Positions 18,353 to 27,725 of a stretch of DNA of 64,000 bases are shown piece by piece. Each line of letters starts with the position of its first letter. Within the stretch, counting starts at the first letter, position 1. A program made the position numbers and the translations under genes. The notes beneath the pieces are model-generated. The model saw nothing but the letters and a program-made list of their open reading frames with translations, was not told the DNA's origin and did no database searches. This DNA comes from CBDAMZ01 sp965197375 (GTDB taxonomy: Bacteria > Acidobacteriota > Vicinamibacteria > Vicinamibacterales > UBA8438): NCBI GenBank assembly GCA_965197375.1, contig CBDAMZ010000010.1, positions 62,001 to 126,000 of the forward strand, read 5' to 3'.

Positions 18353-20077
18353 ATGGGCATATCTCCACTGATCGCGGTCCTGGTTTGCTTTGCCGCCTAC
18401 CTCGTCGCGTACCGTGTGTACGCACGATACCTGGCCGAGCGGCTATTCGAGATCGATCCGACCCGCCCCACACCAGCCTACCGGCTCCGCGACGACGTCG
18501 ACTACGTACCCGCTAACCGTTACGTCCTCTTTGGTCACCAGTACGCGTCGATCACCGGCTTATCACCGATGCTCGGGCCAGCGATCGCGGTTATCTGGGG
18601 CTGGCTCCCCGCGATGCTCTGGGTCGTTCTCGGCGCGATCTTCATCGGAGCCGTACACGACTTCGGTGCCCTGGTGATTTCGATTCGAGCACGCGGCATG
18701 TCGATCGGCAAGGTGACCGAGAATCTGGTCGGGTCGCGGGGAAAGACGCTTTTTCACGTCATCATCTTCTTTCTTATTGCGTTGGCGATGGGAGTTTTTG
18801 TGCACGTGATCGCCGTGCTTTTTTCCCCTGACTTCTATCCCGAGTCGGTACTACCGAGCGGCACGCTCGTCGCGCTGGCGCTACTGATGGGCACGGCAAC
18901 CTACCGAGCCAAGTTGGGGATCCGGTCGATTACGGCGGTAGCATTTCTAGTAATGCTTATCTTCGTGTGGATGGGCATCCGTTATCCGATCATCGGACCG
19001 TCACTAGCGCAGTGGAAGTGGCTGCTGCTCTTCTACGCCTTCACGGCCAGTGTCCTCCCGGTGTGGTTGCTACTCCAGCCACGTGACTACATTAACAGCC
19101 TGCTCCTCTATATTAGTATCGGCGCGATGTACGCGGGCTTCTTTCTGACCAACCCCGAATTTTCGGCGCCCATGATCGACACCAGCCCCGCCGGCGCGCC
19201 CGCGATGTTCCCCTTCGTCTTCGTCGTCATCGCGTGCGGCGCCGCAAGTGGGTTTCACTCGCTCGTCTCGTCTGGAACCTCAGCCAAGCAACTCGCGAGT
19301 GAAGCTGACGCACGATTCGTCGGCTACGGAGCCATGATTGGCGAATCACTCCTCGGCCTCATGGCCGTGCTCGCCTGCACGGCTGGTTTCATTTCACGTG
19401 AGGAATGGCTAGGCCGGTACGTAAGCTGGCAAGCAGCTGACGGACTCGAAGCTAACATCGCGGCATTCATCCACGGCACCACGCATTTCCTTGGCACGCT
19501 CGGCTTCCCGGCTGATCTCGCCGGGACAATCGTGGCTGTCGTGGTTGTCTCGTTCGCCCTGACGTCGCTCGATTCTGCGACCAGACTACTCCGCTACAAC
19601 ATCTCGGAAATAGGCGAAACGCTGCGGGTCCAGGCCATGGGCAATCGTTATGCCGCATCGGCAACCGCGGTGACTGCCATCTGGGTTTTCGCGTTCTTCC
19701 GGGTGGACGGCGAGTTTTCCGGTCTCGTGCTCTGGCAACTCTTCGGCACGACCAACCAGTTGCTGGCCGGCCTGGCTCTGCTCGCGATTACCATTTATCT
19801 GCTGCGACGGGACAAGTCTCTCGCCTACACCGCGGTGCCAATGGGATTCATGCTCGTGTCGACGCTCACAGCGATGGCGAGTAACCTACTGAATTTCTGG
19901 AGCGCGGGCCACTGGCTGCTGTTCTTAACCGGCGGAACAATCTTCGCGCTAGCGCTGTGGCTAATCGTGGAGGCCTGGCTGGCCGTGCGCCGCTTTCGGC
20001 AGCGGCCAGTCCTAGAGGGACTCGAAGTTGAGTTTCCCTCAAGCGACCCCAAGGGACAGGCTAAAACCCACACATGA
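18353..20077 (+). CDS. CstA-family transporter, copy 2
   Basis: Second CstA paralogue, 574 residues. Shares with copy 1 the blocks YRVYARYLAERLFEIDP, DYVPANRYVLFGHQYASITG, GPAIAVIWGWLPAMLWV, AVHDFGALVISIR, LPVWLLLQPRDYINSLLL, CGAASGFHSLVSSGTSAKQ and WQLFGTTNQLLAGLALL. The two are clearly homologous but differ throughout, so the duplication is old. It has its own upstream region and strong ribosome-binding site (GAGGAGGG) and ends with a polar tail of about 40 residues. Substrate specificity, peptide versus pyruvate or another small organic acid, cannot be decided from sequence. Confidence 0.92.
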   Translation: MGISPLIAVLVCFAAYLVAYRVYARYLAERLFEIDPTRPTPAYRLRDDVDYVPANRYVLFGHQYASITGLSPMLGPAIAVIWGWLPAMLWVVLGAIFIGAVHDFGALVISIRARGMSIGKVTENLVGSRGKTLFHVIIFFLIALAMGVFVHVIAVLFSPDFYPESVLPSGTLVALALLMGTATYRAKLGIRSITAVAFLVMLIFVWMGIRYPIIGPSLAQWKWLLLFYAFTASVLPVWLLLQPRDYINSLLLYISIGAMYAGFFLTNPEFSAPMIDTSPAGAPAMFPFVFVVIACGAASGFHSLVSSGTSAKQLASEADARFVGYGAMIGESLLGLMAVLACTAGFISREEWLGRYVSWQAADGLEANIAAFIHGTTHFLGTLGFPADLAGTIVAVVVVSFALTSLDSATRLLRYNISEIGETLRVQAMGNRYAASATAVTAIWVFAFFRVDGEFSGLVLWQLFGTTNQLLAGLALLAITIYLLRRDKSLAYTAVPMGFMLVSTLTAMASNLLNFWSAGHWLLFLTGGTIFALALWLIVEAWLAVRRFRQRPVLEGLEVEFPSSDPKGQAKTHT

Positions 20078-20280
20078 CACGCCTCGGCATCTCCCATCAG
20101 GTAGTGCACCAATAGATTCTACGGTTCCATGGATATTGATGCGTTCCAGGTTACCTGCCACTCGAGGCACACCAGTGCCGCATCAAAATAGAGCTGCAGT
20201 TGCGATAGCCTCAGACTACGATTGATGGTGCACAGCCGGCCGGCCCTGCTACAATGGCCGGTGTCAACGGAGGGCCGATC

Positions 20281-20370
20281 ATGAATCCCTGGCTCGCAGT
20301 CATCATCACCGGCGTGGCGGCCTTCACCCTCCATGTCCTGTTCGTGCTGGCCCTCCGGACCAAGCCCTAG
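20281..20370 (+). CDS. Putative 29-residue membrane miniprotein
   Basis: A very short frame of 29 codons plus stop. It begins with ATG eight bases or so behind a good GGAGGG ribosome-binding site and encodes one hydrophobic helix (WLAVIITGVAAFTLHVLFVL) with a short positively charged tail (RTKP). That is the look of real single-pass miniproteins attached to transporters, but chance cannot be excluded at this size. No family recognised. Confidence 0.45.
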   Translation: MNPWLAVIITGVAAFTLHVLFVLALRTKP

Positions 20371-20758
20371 CAGCCCTCCACTCCAGACGCCGTAACCGCG
20401 AAGGCGGTAATAACAGCCTCTTGGGGCCGTGCTGATCAGCGGGCTTCGTCCCTGCCCATGACCTTGCATCTGGACGGGTCCTCCCCGCTCGTGTTGAAGG
20501 TGCTGACCAGTCCGGTGCTACTTAGATAGCCATACGCGCGTCGGCTGTCGGCGACCGGCGTTTCCGATGTGAAGCGGTTCTTGAGACACCACTCTCACAA
20601 CGGACTCATCACAACCGAAGGAAATCGCCCTTGCTTGCACGTCGAGACGCGCCGTGACACCCTTGCCCCGCAGGTGGGTGCTCACAATTAGGTGTTCTGG
20701 GGCCGCGAGGCCGAAGGTAGCGACCCGCGAGTGTCGGCCGACATAGGGAGAGAAAGCA
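20371..20758. other. Intergenic region upstream of the propeller gene
   Basis: About 390 bases without a supported gene. A minus-strand open frame across 20518-20946 is a shadow of the propeller gene's 5' part. GGGAGAGAAAGCA at 20746-20758 is the ribosome-binding region of the next gene. Nothing else recognised. Confidence 0.4.
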
Positions 20759-21963
20759 ATGAGAAGTCTAGAGCTCAAGCTTGGTCTGCTTGTGGGGCCA
20801 TTCTTGCTCGCCCTCACCGCCGCGTGCAGCAGCGAGCCGGGGGAGATAGAGGGGCCGGCTAACAAAGCGGCAATGCTAGCCGATTCGTCGACGAGCGGGC
20901 CGCTGTTCGAAGTCGACCCGTTCTGGCAAAGCCGTTGCCGAATCACTGGCTACTTGGCTCGACTATCGGCGTGGCTGTCGATTCCAGAGACCACGTTTTG
21001 ATCGTCCACCGGGGGAACCTCGGAGATAACGAAATACCAGCGGCACTGGACCCACCTCGAGCGGGGGAGTGCTGTTTTCCGGCGCCGCCCATCCTCGAGT
21101 TCGACCCTGAAGGCAACCTCGTCGGAAATTGGGGCGGTCCCGGTGAAGGTTATACGTGGCCAAACTCGAACCACGGAATCGTCGTCGATCATATGGACAA
21201 CATTTGGATCGGCGGAAATGGCCGAGGTGACTCACACGTGCTGAAGTTCACCCGAAGCGGCGAGTTCCTGTTACAGGTCGGTGTGCCAGGTCGGGACCCC
21301 AACAGCAACAGCATAGACAGCTTCAGCCGAGTAGCCAAACTCACGTTCGACGCAGAAGCCAACGAGATGTATCTCGCCGATGGCTATGGGAACAAGCGCG
21401 TGGCGGTCATTGACGCCGACACGGGTGAGATTAAGCGGTATTGGGGTGCCTACGGCAACGATCCGATCGACGATGACCTCGGTCCCTACGATCCAAATGC
21501 GCCCCCTGCTCAGCAGTTCCGGAACCCGGTGCACTGCGCCGATCCGACGAGCGACGGGCTCGTCTACGTCTGCGACCGCCCGAACAATCGGATTCAGGTG
21601 TTCCAGAAGGATGGCACCTTCGTTGACGAAATTTTCGTCGAGCGGAACACCCTTGGAGCGGGATCAGCGTGGGATGTAGCTTTTTCGAGGGACCCGGAAC
21701 AGTCGTTTATGTATCTCGCCGATGGCATGAACGAGAAAGTCCACGTGATCAAACGCAATGGGCTAGAGTATCTGTACAGCTTCGGCGACGGTGGACGCTA
21801 CCCAGGTCAGTTCTTCGGCGCGCATAGCATCGCCACGGATTCGAAAGGCAACATCTACGTAACCGAGACCTACGAAGGAAAGCGAGTGCAGAAATTCATC
21901 TACACAGGTGTGGGACCGGTCACGACGACGACTCGTGGGGTCGTTTGGCCAGAGTCACCTTAG
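20759..21963 (+). pseudogene. NHL/six-bladed beta-propeller lipoprotein, interrupted by a one-base frameshift
   Basis: Secreted propeller protein of roughly 400 residues, split over two frames. The first frame has a signal peptide with lipobox-like TAAC (GPFLLALTAACSSEPG) and ends in FEVDPFWQ. The second frame resumes with LPNHWLLGSTIGVAVDSRDH and runs through NHL-like blades (ILEFDPEGNLVGNWGGPGEG; VLKFTRSGEFLLQVG; VYVCDRPNNRIQVFQKDG; GKRVQKFIYTG). Adding one base near 20926, so that the codon after TTCTGG becomes CCA, rejoins the frames exactly. The rest is intact, so this is either a very recent mutation or a consensus error. Relatives are annotated as NHL-repeat or peptidyl-alpha-hydroxyglycine-lyase-like proteins; enzymatic activity is unproven. 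Confidence 0.8.
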
Positions 21964-22056
21964 TAAGATTCCTTTTCTACAGTGACGTCCAGACCAACTA
22001 AACGCTCCGATTGGCGTGCCTCTAGACGCGGCAATATATATTCTCGAAGCTCCTCG

Positions 22057-22695
22057 TCACGGCGTCACTGTTGCACGAACCCCTCGAAGCGTGGTCAGCT
22101 TCCAGTGAATAATGTTGCCGTCAAAATATTCGCGGGGCTCACTATAAAAGCCTGAGGTTGTCAGCCGGATCGCCACGTCTCCACCACCGTCATTCTCCCA
22201 ATACCACCCGTGCACACCAGCGAACGGCGCCGTGTAAGCGCCGTGTGCTCGGTCACTTTCCTGTTGGTCAAAGCTTTCGGCATACCCGTCTGGTGAACCG
22301 TCTGGCTCGCTGTGAAAATCGTAGCTCACGCTCCGTGTCGCTTTCCACGAATACAACATGCTGGCATTAGTTTCAATTCGGTACTTGTACTCGACGGATT
22401 CATACGGACCGAGGATAAATTCGATCGAGTCATGCTGGTAAGCAGCAGGCTGCAACGTGATAGCCAGACGATTTTCGGAAAGCCCCGTCAGCCTAAGCAC
22501 GTTTCCGAAGCCAAGAGGGTCAAACCCGTACTTGACTGGCAGTACGGCTGCCAACAACAAGACCGCCGCCGCCACGATAGCCAGGCACGTGGCAGCAAGT
22601 ATTTCCCGAGACGACGCGGGCTGCGTTATGGTTAACGCCGAATCACTATCAAGGGTCAAGGACGTACCACGCGACTCGAGAGTCAGCCAGCACAA
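22057..22695 (-). CDS. Transmembrane anchor protein (single TM, periplasmic domain)
   Basis: A 212-residue protein with one membrane helix (LAATCLAIVAAAVLLLAAVLP) followed by the family-like KYGFDPLGFGNVLRLTGLSE and an extracytoplasmic beta-rich part containing YKYRIETNASMLYSWKAT, PDGSPDGYAESFD and PFAGVHGWYWEN. From memory this matches a small family labelled 'transmembrane anchor protein' in proteobacteria, where the usual size is about 200 residues. It begins with GTG. It stands alone; the neighbours are the divergent propeller gene and an MFS gene. Role unknown; a link to the cytochrome and MFS genes is not shown. Confidence 0.65.
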   Translation of the reverse strand: MCWLTLESRGTSLTLDSDSALTITQPASSREILAATCLAIVAAAVLLLAAVLPVKYGFDPLGFGNVLRLTGLSENRLAITLQPAAYQHDSIEFILGPYESVEYKYRIETNASMLYSWKATRSVSYDFHSEPDGSPDGYAESFDQQESDRAHGAYTAPFAGVHGWYWENDGGGDVAIRLTTSGFYSEPREYFDGNIIHWKLTTLRGVRATVTP

Positions 22696-22865
22696 AGCCG
22701 GTAGCCATTAAAAAAGCCACTGGCCGTCACAAACGCATGTCACAGGAACGCCAGGCGCCCGTGCTACCGAGCAAAAACGGTGGCGCGGGCGCCTGCGTTA
22801 TTCAGGCATTGCCGCGAGGGCATGAGCACCTTCGTCGACGAGCATCAGTCGACACTCAAGCAAAC

Positions 22866-24218
22866 CTAACGCGGCAGTGGTTTCCAGGCCGTCTCAGGCA
22901 GGAACCAAGGCACAACCAACCCCAAGGTATAGACCGTGCTGATAATTAGCACGGCGTTCGCGACACCACCGAAGTAGGTCAAAATTGTGCCGGCAATTAT
23001 CGGGAACACCCAAGCGATCAACCGCGCACCATTAAAAATAACGCTTGCTGCGCTTGCCCGAACAGACGGCGTGAATAATTCAACTGGATAAATCGCCATC
23101 CAGCTAAAGGCGAAGCCGAGCGTGAAGGCACCGTAAACAAAAGCGATAAGCGAAAACACGACAATGTCCCACGATACCGCAAAGGTTAGCCAGGACGTCA
23201 CGAGGCATCCGGCAAAAAGCATAAACAAGAAACGTCGCCTTCCCATCGCATCAGCAACAAACCCTGAGGAGAGATAGGCAACCACTCCGCCGGCTGTGTA
23301 GATCAACGCTATACGTGGGGCCCACACACTGGCCGCAGCACCCTGAGACGAAGCCAATTGTGCCGCGTAAACAGGTAACCATGCAGAACCTGCCCACCAA
23401 CCCGTCGTCGAAGCGAAAGACAAACAGGTCGTCAGCCACACACGACGCCGCCCTTCGGGCGAGCGGAACACGCTAGTAAGCGTGAAGGGACGCTTGGCTG
23501 ATGCACTGCCTTCTATCTGCAACTCTTCACCCTCAACCGCACCCCAGCGACGTTGCCGAAGAGCCGTGACCCACTGCTCAGATTCCTCTAACGCGCGACG
23601 CAGGTAGAGCACGAACAGAGCCGGAAGCGCACCGATCAAGAACATCAGCCGCCAGGTTTCGTCTCCCAGTGGAGTATAGATGCTAAGTGCGGCCCAGGTT
23701 CCTGCAGCGATAAAAGCGCCTCCACCGAAGGCCGATTGCAGAAAGCCTAGACCTTTGGGGCGAGCCCTGTCTGGCCAAGATTCAGCAACCAGCGCAATGC
23801 CCGTGCTCCACTCACTTCCCAATGCAACGCCCGTCAGAAATCTAAACACCATCAGCATGGCAAGGCCGTTGCTGAAGGCCGTAACGCCAGAGAAAATTGC
23901 GTAAAGCAGCACCGAAATCATCATCATGCGTTTACGGCCGAAATAGTCAGCGAGCACCCCACCGGCGAGACCGCCTAAGCCCCAGCCCAGAAGCGTGATA
24001 CCGATGACAAGCCCCGCATAGATCGGGAAGTTGGCTGCTTGTTCAGCGGTTAACAGCGTCGATAGCGTCGGGGCAATCACCAGGACCAACGCAAAGGTCT
24101 CGTAGCCATCAAACAACCAGCCGAGATAGCTCCCGGTCAAGATTCGCCAATGCTTCCGCGTCAGCCCGGCATGCCAACTCGTGCTGCCAGACTCCAACGG
24201 TGTAGTTTCAATATTCAT
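22866..24218 (-). CDS. MFS symporter, metabolite/aromatic-acid:H+ type
   Basis: Major facilitator protein, 450 residues with twelve predicted helices. Diagnostic pieces are YLGWLFDGYETFALVLV in TM1 (the D-G-Y/F of the acid:H+ symporter groups), GGLAGGVLADYFGRKRMM between TM2 and TM3 and FRFLTGVALGSEWSTGIALV in TM4. The central loop is polar (EEGELQIEGSASAKR-like). It likely imports a carboxylate or aromatic acid with protons. The HpaB-like oxygenase gene lies further upstream on the same strand, with the cytochrome between, so a catabolic connection is possible but not demonstrated. Confidence 0.85.
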   Translation of the reverse strand: MNIETTPLESGSTSWHAGLTRKHWRILTGSYLGWLFDGYETFALVLVIAPTLSTLLTAEQAANFPIYAGLVIGITLLGWGLGGLAGGVLADYFGRKRMMMISVLLYAIFSGVTAFSNGLAMLMVFRFLTGVALGSEWSTGIALVAESWPDRARPKGLGFLQSAFGGGAFIAAGTWAALSIYTPLGDETWRLMFLIGALPALFVLYLRRALEESEQWVTALRQRRWGAVEGEELQIEGSASAKRPFTLTSVFRSPEGRRRVWLTTCLSFASTTGWWAGSAWLPVYAAQLASSQGAAASVWAPRIALIYTAGGVVAYLSSGFVADAMGRRRFLFMLFAGCLVTSWLTFAVSWDIVVFSLIAFVYGAFTLGFAFSWMAIYPVELFTPSVRASAASVIFNGARLIAWVFPIIAGTILTYFGGVANAVLIISTVYTLGLVVPWFLPETAWKPLPR

Positions 24219-24324
24219 CTGGATGTTCCCCTCGTGAGACTTTAACCTAAAATTAAGCCATTACGAGTCTGGCCGAAAGCGCGAGACGACGAGTGAGCCT
24301 GAATATCACCACAGCCTGTAGATA

Positions 24325-24783
24325 TCAGAACCGGCGAGGCGCATCAGCCCAGTACTTCTGATGACAGTTCTTGCACGCGGCATAAATGGTTCCGCCAGCA
24401 TCAAAAAGTTGCTCGGCGTTTCTGGCCTCGGCTGCTCGAACAGCGAGCATCCCAGTATCAACGAGCGCTTGAGCAGCCTTCATCCAGTTCCCTCCGTCCA
24501 CTGCCCGAGGCGCCATCATCAAGAGGTTGCCGGACTCGGCAAGCGTTAAGGCACTGTTGCGTACGGCAGTCCACTCTTCTGCGGTTGTTGGTCGGATTTC
24601 TTCGGTGCCATCAATCGTAATATCCGCTCCCACAGAGTCCCAGATGACGTCAACCTGTGGGTCCACAACGGCTTCCATCAAGAGCCTAATATCGGCCATC
24701 GGCTGAAAGGGTGGCGGCTCTGGGCCGCTGCAGCCAGTCACCAGAACGATAGAGACTACAAGGAAACGAAGGGTCGCACACAC
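24325..24783 (-). CDS. Lipoprotein cytochrome c (single heme)
   Basis: A 152-residue lipoprotein: GTG start, signal sequence with lipobox VTGC near residue 18 (RFLVVSIVLVTGCSG), a helical body (TAEEWTAVRNSALTLAESGN) and one C-terminal heme motif CKNCH followed by QKYWADAPRRF. The heme site near the C-terminus together with four helices resembles class II (cytochrome c'-like) proteins. It lies behind the interrupted oxygenase gene and before the MFS gene, all on the minus strand. Confidence 0.78.
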   Translation of the reverse strand: MCATLRFLVVSIVLVTGCSGPEPPPFQPMADIRLLMEAVVDPQVDVIWDSVGADITIDGTEEIRPTTAEEWTAVRNSALTLAESGNLLMMAPRAVDGGNWMKAAQALVDTGMLAVRAAEARNAEQLFDAGGTIYAACKNCHQKYWADAPRRF

Positions 24784-26139
24784 AGAGCCGACGTTACCAT
24801 AGCCACGAAATCACGCAAACACAAAAGGAACGCCCGACTCATTGTCCATCTAATACCCACGTCACCGGTCTTCCGGAAACCACATCAGGCTTTCTGCTTA
24901 GGCAAAGCCAGCGCCGTGTGCTCTGGCAACGGCACAACGCACCCCTCAATGCAACAACGGCCGGGTTGACGGTTGCGCGAGATTTGGCGAATCCCATCGG
25001 CTAGCACCCCGCGCTCGAGGAGCCGGTCGACAAGGTCGACCTTGTTGCCAAGAGGGTAGCTGCGCCAAATCTGCATCTTCATCGCTTCAGGTGAACCACC
25101 GCCATGCAACGAGATCACGGAGTACCAGCCGCCCTGGTTTGACGCGGTCAGATCCTCTATGAACCGGGCCACCTCGATGCGCTTCTCATAGGGAATGTCT
25201 GAGCGTGCGCCAAGCAACTCGGAAATTCTCCCACCGTTTGACGGATTGTGGTCCTCCTCCGGCCCAGGCAGCGTGACGATCAGTCCTCCAGACACGTGGT
25301 GAGCGAGGCGGTGCATGTCGTAGATTTGGGTTGCGAGTAGAAGTTTTCCGATATTAGCAAAGACCGTATCTGGGATCGCCACGGCGGCGTCGTCTCGGCT
25401 GCAATAGGCGGAGGCGGCAACCCCGCACGCATAGAATCCTTCAACGATCTTGATAAGCTCGACCATGCTGTCGCGCAGGTTTCCAGCCCGGTCCAGATCA
25501 ATACCGTTCGCCTCGGTCATCAGTGCACCGGCACCGATCAACAGGTCGCCGAAGCCGGCACGGGCAGCAATACATGTATGACGATGGTGCGTCGCATACT
25601 CGTAGGTAAAGGCCGACGAGTGCCGCCACTCTCCAGCGAGGAACACACGCTCCCAAGGTACAAATACATCGGAAAAAATTCCAACCGCCGTTGACTGTCC
25701 ATATCGCCCACTAAACTTGGCCGCGGCCTCGCCCGGTCGCCCCGCCTGCCTGGCAATCAGAGTCAAACCTGGCGTGTCAATTGGTACCGCACAACACACA
25801 GCATAGTCGCTGTCGGCCTCTGTCATGTTGCGACACGGCATGACAAGAAGTTCATGCATGTAGGGCGCGCCGGTAATAATGGCCTTCGCGCCGCGCAACA
25901 CGATACCGTTCTTACGTCGGCCTGCAATATGTACGTACGCGTCAGGGTTTGCTTGCGCATGGGGACGCTTCGTACGGTCGCCCTTAGCATCGGTCATCGC
26001 AGTCCCGACCGCCAAATCCTCCGCCAACACCTTCTCTAGATAGGCCCCAAAGCGCGCAGCGTGCTCGGTGCCAAGCTCGGCGTCCATTCGCTTCGTAGCC
26101 GAGAGAATCGCAGCGAAGCCATCACCAGCAAGGTAGCGC

Positions 26140-26166
26140 TGAATCGTACCGGGTTTCTCGGAGACC
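26140..26166 (+). repeat. IS3 left terminal inverted repeat
   Basis: 27 bases, begins TGAATCGTACCGGGTTTC, identical to the reverse complement of 27414-27440. TG...CA ends are usual for IS3-family elements. Confidence 0.92.
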
Positions 26167-26190
26167 TCATTGCTTGGGAGGATGGGGGCT

Positions 26191-26520
26191 ATGGGGCGTC
26201 CCAGTCGGTTTTCTCCGGAAGTGCGCGAACGTGCCGTCCGGATGGTCGAGGAGTACCGGGAGGCCCACGCCTCAGAGTGGGCGGTGCTGCAGTCGGTGGC
26301 GCCGAAGCTCGGCTGCACGGCGGAGACGCTGCGGAAGTGGGTGCGGCAGGCGCAGCGTGATGCTGGGCATCGGCCGGGCCTGACGACGAGCGAGCGGGAG
26401 CGGTTGAAGGAGCTGGAGCGCGAGGTCCGTGAGCTGAAGCGGGCGAATGAGATCCTGCGGAAAGCGTTCGCGTATTTCGCCCAGGCGGAGCTTGACCGCC
26501 GGAGGACGTCGCCACGATGG
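26191..26520 (+). CDS. IS3-family transposase OrfA
   Basis: DNA-binding part of the transposase, about 105-110 residues. GRPSRFSPEVRERAVRMVEE and LGCTAETLRKWVRQAQRD form the helix-turn-helix, followed by a leucine-zipper-like helix (LKELEREVRELKRANEIL) and the family ending LRKAFAYFAQAELDRR. ATG at 26191 has GGGAGG nine bases upstream. In intact relatives a stop follows and OrfB is made by a -1 shift; here this frame stays open much further because of shifts in orfB. The end given is the approximate domain end. Confidence 0.8.
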
Positions 26521-27401
26521 TCCAGTTCATCGCCGACCATCGCGCCGTGGTCGGGGTCGAGCCGATCTGCGCCGATCTGCCGATCGCCCCGTCGACGGAC
26601 TCATCGCCATCGGCACCAGCGGACACATCCGACGCGCCGGTCCGCACGGGCGCAGCGCGACGGTCAGCTCCGCGTCGAGATTCAGCGGGTCTATGACGCG
26701 CACCAGCAGGTCTACGGCCCCCGGAAAGTCTGGAAGCAGCTGCGACGGGACGGCGTCCGCGTGGCGCGCTGCACCGTGGCGCGCCTGATGCGCGCGATGG
26801 GCCTTGCCGGGGCCGGGCCTGGGTCACCACGACCCACGCCGGTGAGGGCGGTCGCCCGGTGGACCTCGTTGACCGCCGATTCGTGGCCACCCGTCCGAAT
26901 CAGCTCTGGGTCTCCGATTTCACGTACGTCGCACCCTGGGGCGGCTTTGGCTACGTCGCGTTCGTCATCGACGTGTTTGCGCGACGCATTGTGGGCTGGC
27001 GGGTGTCGGCCTCCATGCGCACGGACTTTGTGCTGGATGCGGTGGAGCAGGCGATCTACGCCCGCCGGGGCGACGCCCTCACCGGCCTCGTACATCACAG
27101 TGATGCCGGGTCGCAATATCTCTCGATGCGGTACACGGATCGCCTCGTGGACGCCGGCATCGCGCCGTCGGTCGGCAGCCAAGGCGATGCCTATGACAAT
27201 GCCCTCGCCGAATCGGTGATCGGCTTGTACAAGACGGAGGCGATTCGACGGAAGGGCCCGTGGCGCACCCTCGAGGCCGTGGAGTTCGCCACCTTGACGT
27301 GGGTGGACTGGTTCAACACACGACGACTGTTGGGGCCGCTCGGGGACATTCCACCAGCAGAGTTCGAGGCGCAGTACTATGAGCAGGCTGAGGTGGCCTG
27401 A
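26517..27401 (+). pseudogene. IS3-family transposase OrfB with two frameshifts
   Basis: Integrase-core part. It starts MVQFIADHRAVVGVEPIC at 26517, moves into the orfA frame near 26600 (one base too many where relatives have STYYRHRH), continues as VYDAHQQVYGPRKVWKQLRR, then returns to the first frame near 26840-26860 and is intact to the end. The catalytic triad is visible in SDFTYVA (D), HHSDAGSQY (D) and NALAESVIGLYKTE (E). The two shifts compensate, so only about 80 residues are out of phase, but full-length OrfB cannot be made without recoding. Either a defective copy or consensus errors. Confidence 0.78.
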
Positions 27402-27413
27402 TTCAACGCATTC

Positions 27414-27440
27414 GGTCTCCGAGAAACCCGGTACGATTCA
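27414..27440 (-). repeat. IS3 right terminal inverted repeat
   Basis: 27 bases ending GTACGATTCA, exact reverse complement of the left end. The next four bases (GCGC) repeat those before the left end. Confidence 0.92.
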
Positions 27441-27725
27441 GCGCTGTGCGCATCCCGTTTCCTGACACACGAGACGAACGGCCTCGAGCTTGTTGATCAG
27501 ATCCTGACTCGACCTCGGAATAGCGAGCATCCGGTTTACGGTCTCCGCCCGCATTAGCGGCGCAAGGTCTTCGCGGAGTGCGTAATCGTAAGTGAGCGCA
27601 AGCGCATTCACACCTGGAGCGAGCAGTGGCTCGTCGGCCACCGACCGGACCTGGCTACCATTTATATACACCCGAGGCCGGAATCGTCTGAGCGACTCGC
27701 GGTAGTCGCTTCCCGACATCAGCAC

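Larger units (their letters stand above)
26140..27440 (+). mobile_element. IS3-family insertion sequence, 1,301 bp
   Basis: Complete element bounded by perfect 27-bp inverted repeats (26140-26166 and 27414-27440) starting TGAATCGTACC. The repeat can be read six bases further out as the palindrome AGCGCT. The flanking GCGC at 26136-26139 and 27441-27444 is the target duplication, since excision with one copy restores the host gene's frame. It carries orfA and a frame-disrupted orfB with all three DDE residues. The lack of divergence between the ends and the exact repair point to a young insertion. Confidence 0.92.
24885..27725 (-). pseudogene. 4-hydroxyphenylacetate 3-hydroxylase-family gene split by an IS3-family insertion
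   Basis: Flavoprotein of the HpaB / 4-hydroxybutyryl-CoA dehydratase superfamily, cut into a 5' part (27725-27441, 95 codons) and a 3' part (26135-24885, 416 codons). Deleting the IS and one GCGC copy joins ...ETGCAQR to YLAGDGFAAIL in frame and gives 511 residues, the normal family size. Family pieces are SGSDYRESLR, GAKAIITGAPYMHELLV, DVFVPWERVFLAGEW, AFTYEYATHHRHTC and HNPSNGGRISELLGA. GTG at 27725 with AGGAGG upstream is the start. Of the four iron-sulfur ligands remembered for the dehydratases, at least two positions seem changed (CAQRY in place of CxxxC), so a flavin monooxygenase-type role is more likely. The IS makes the gene inactive in this strain. Confidence 0.85.

Noticed and set aside
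20518..20946. Minus-strand open frame of 142 codons
   Set aside because: Antisense to the propeller gene's 5' region, no start signal, no recognisable sequence.
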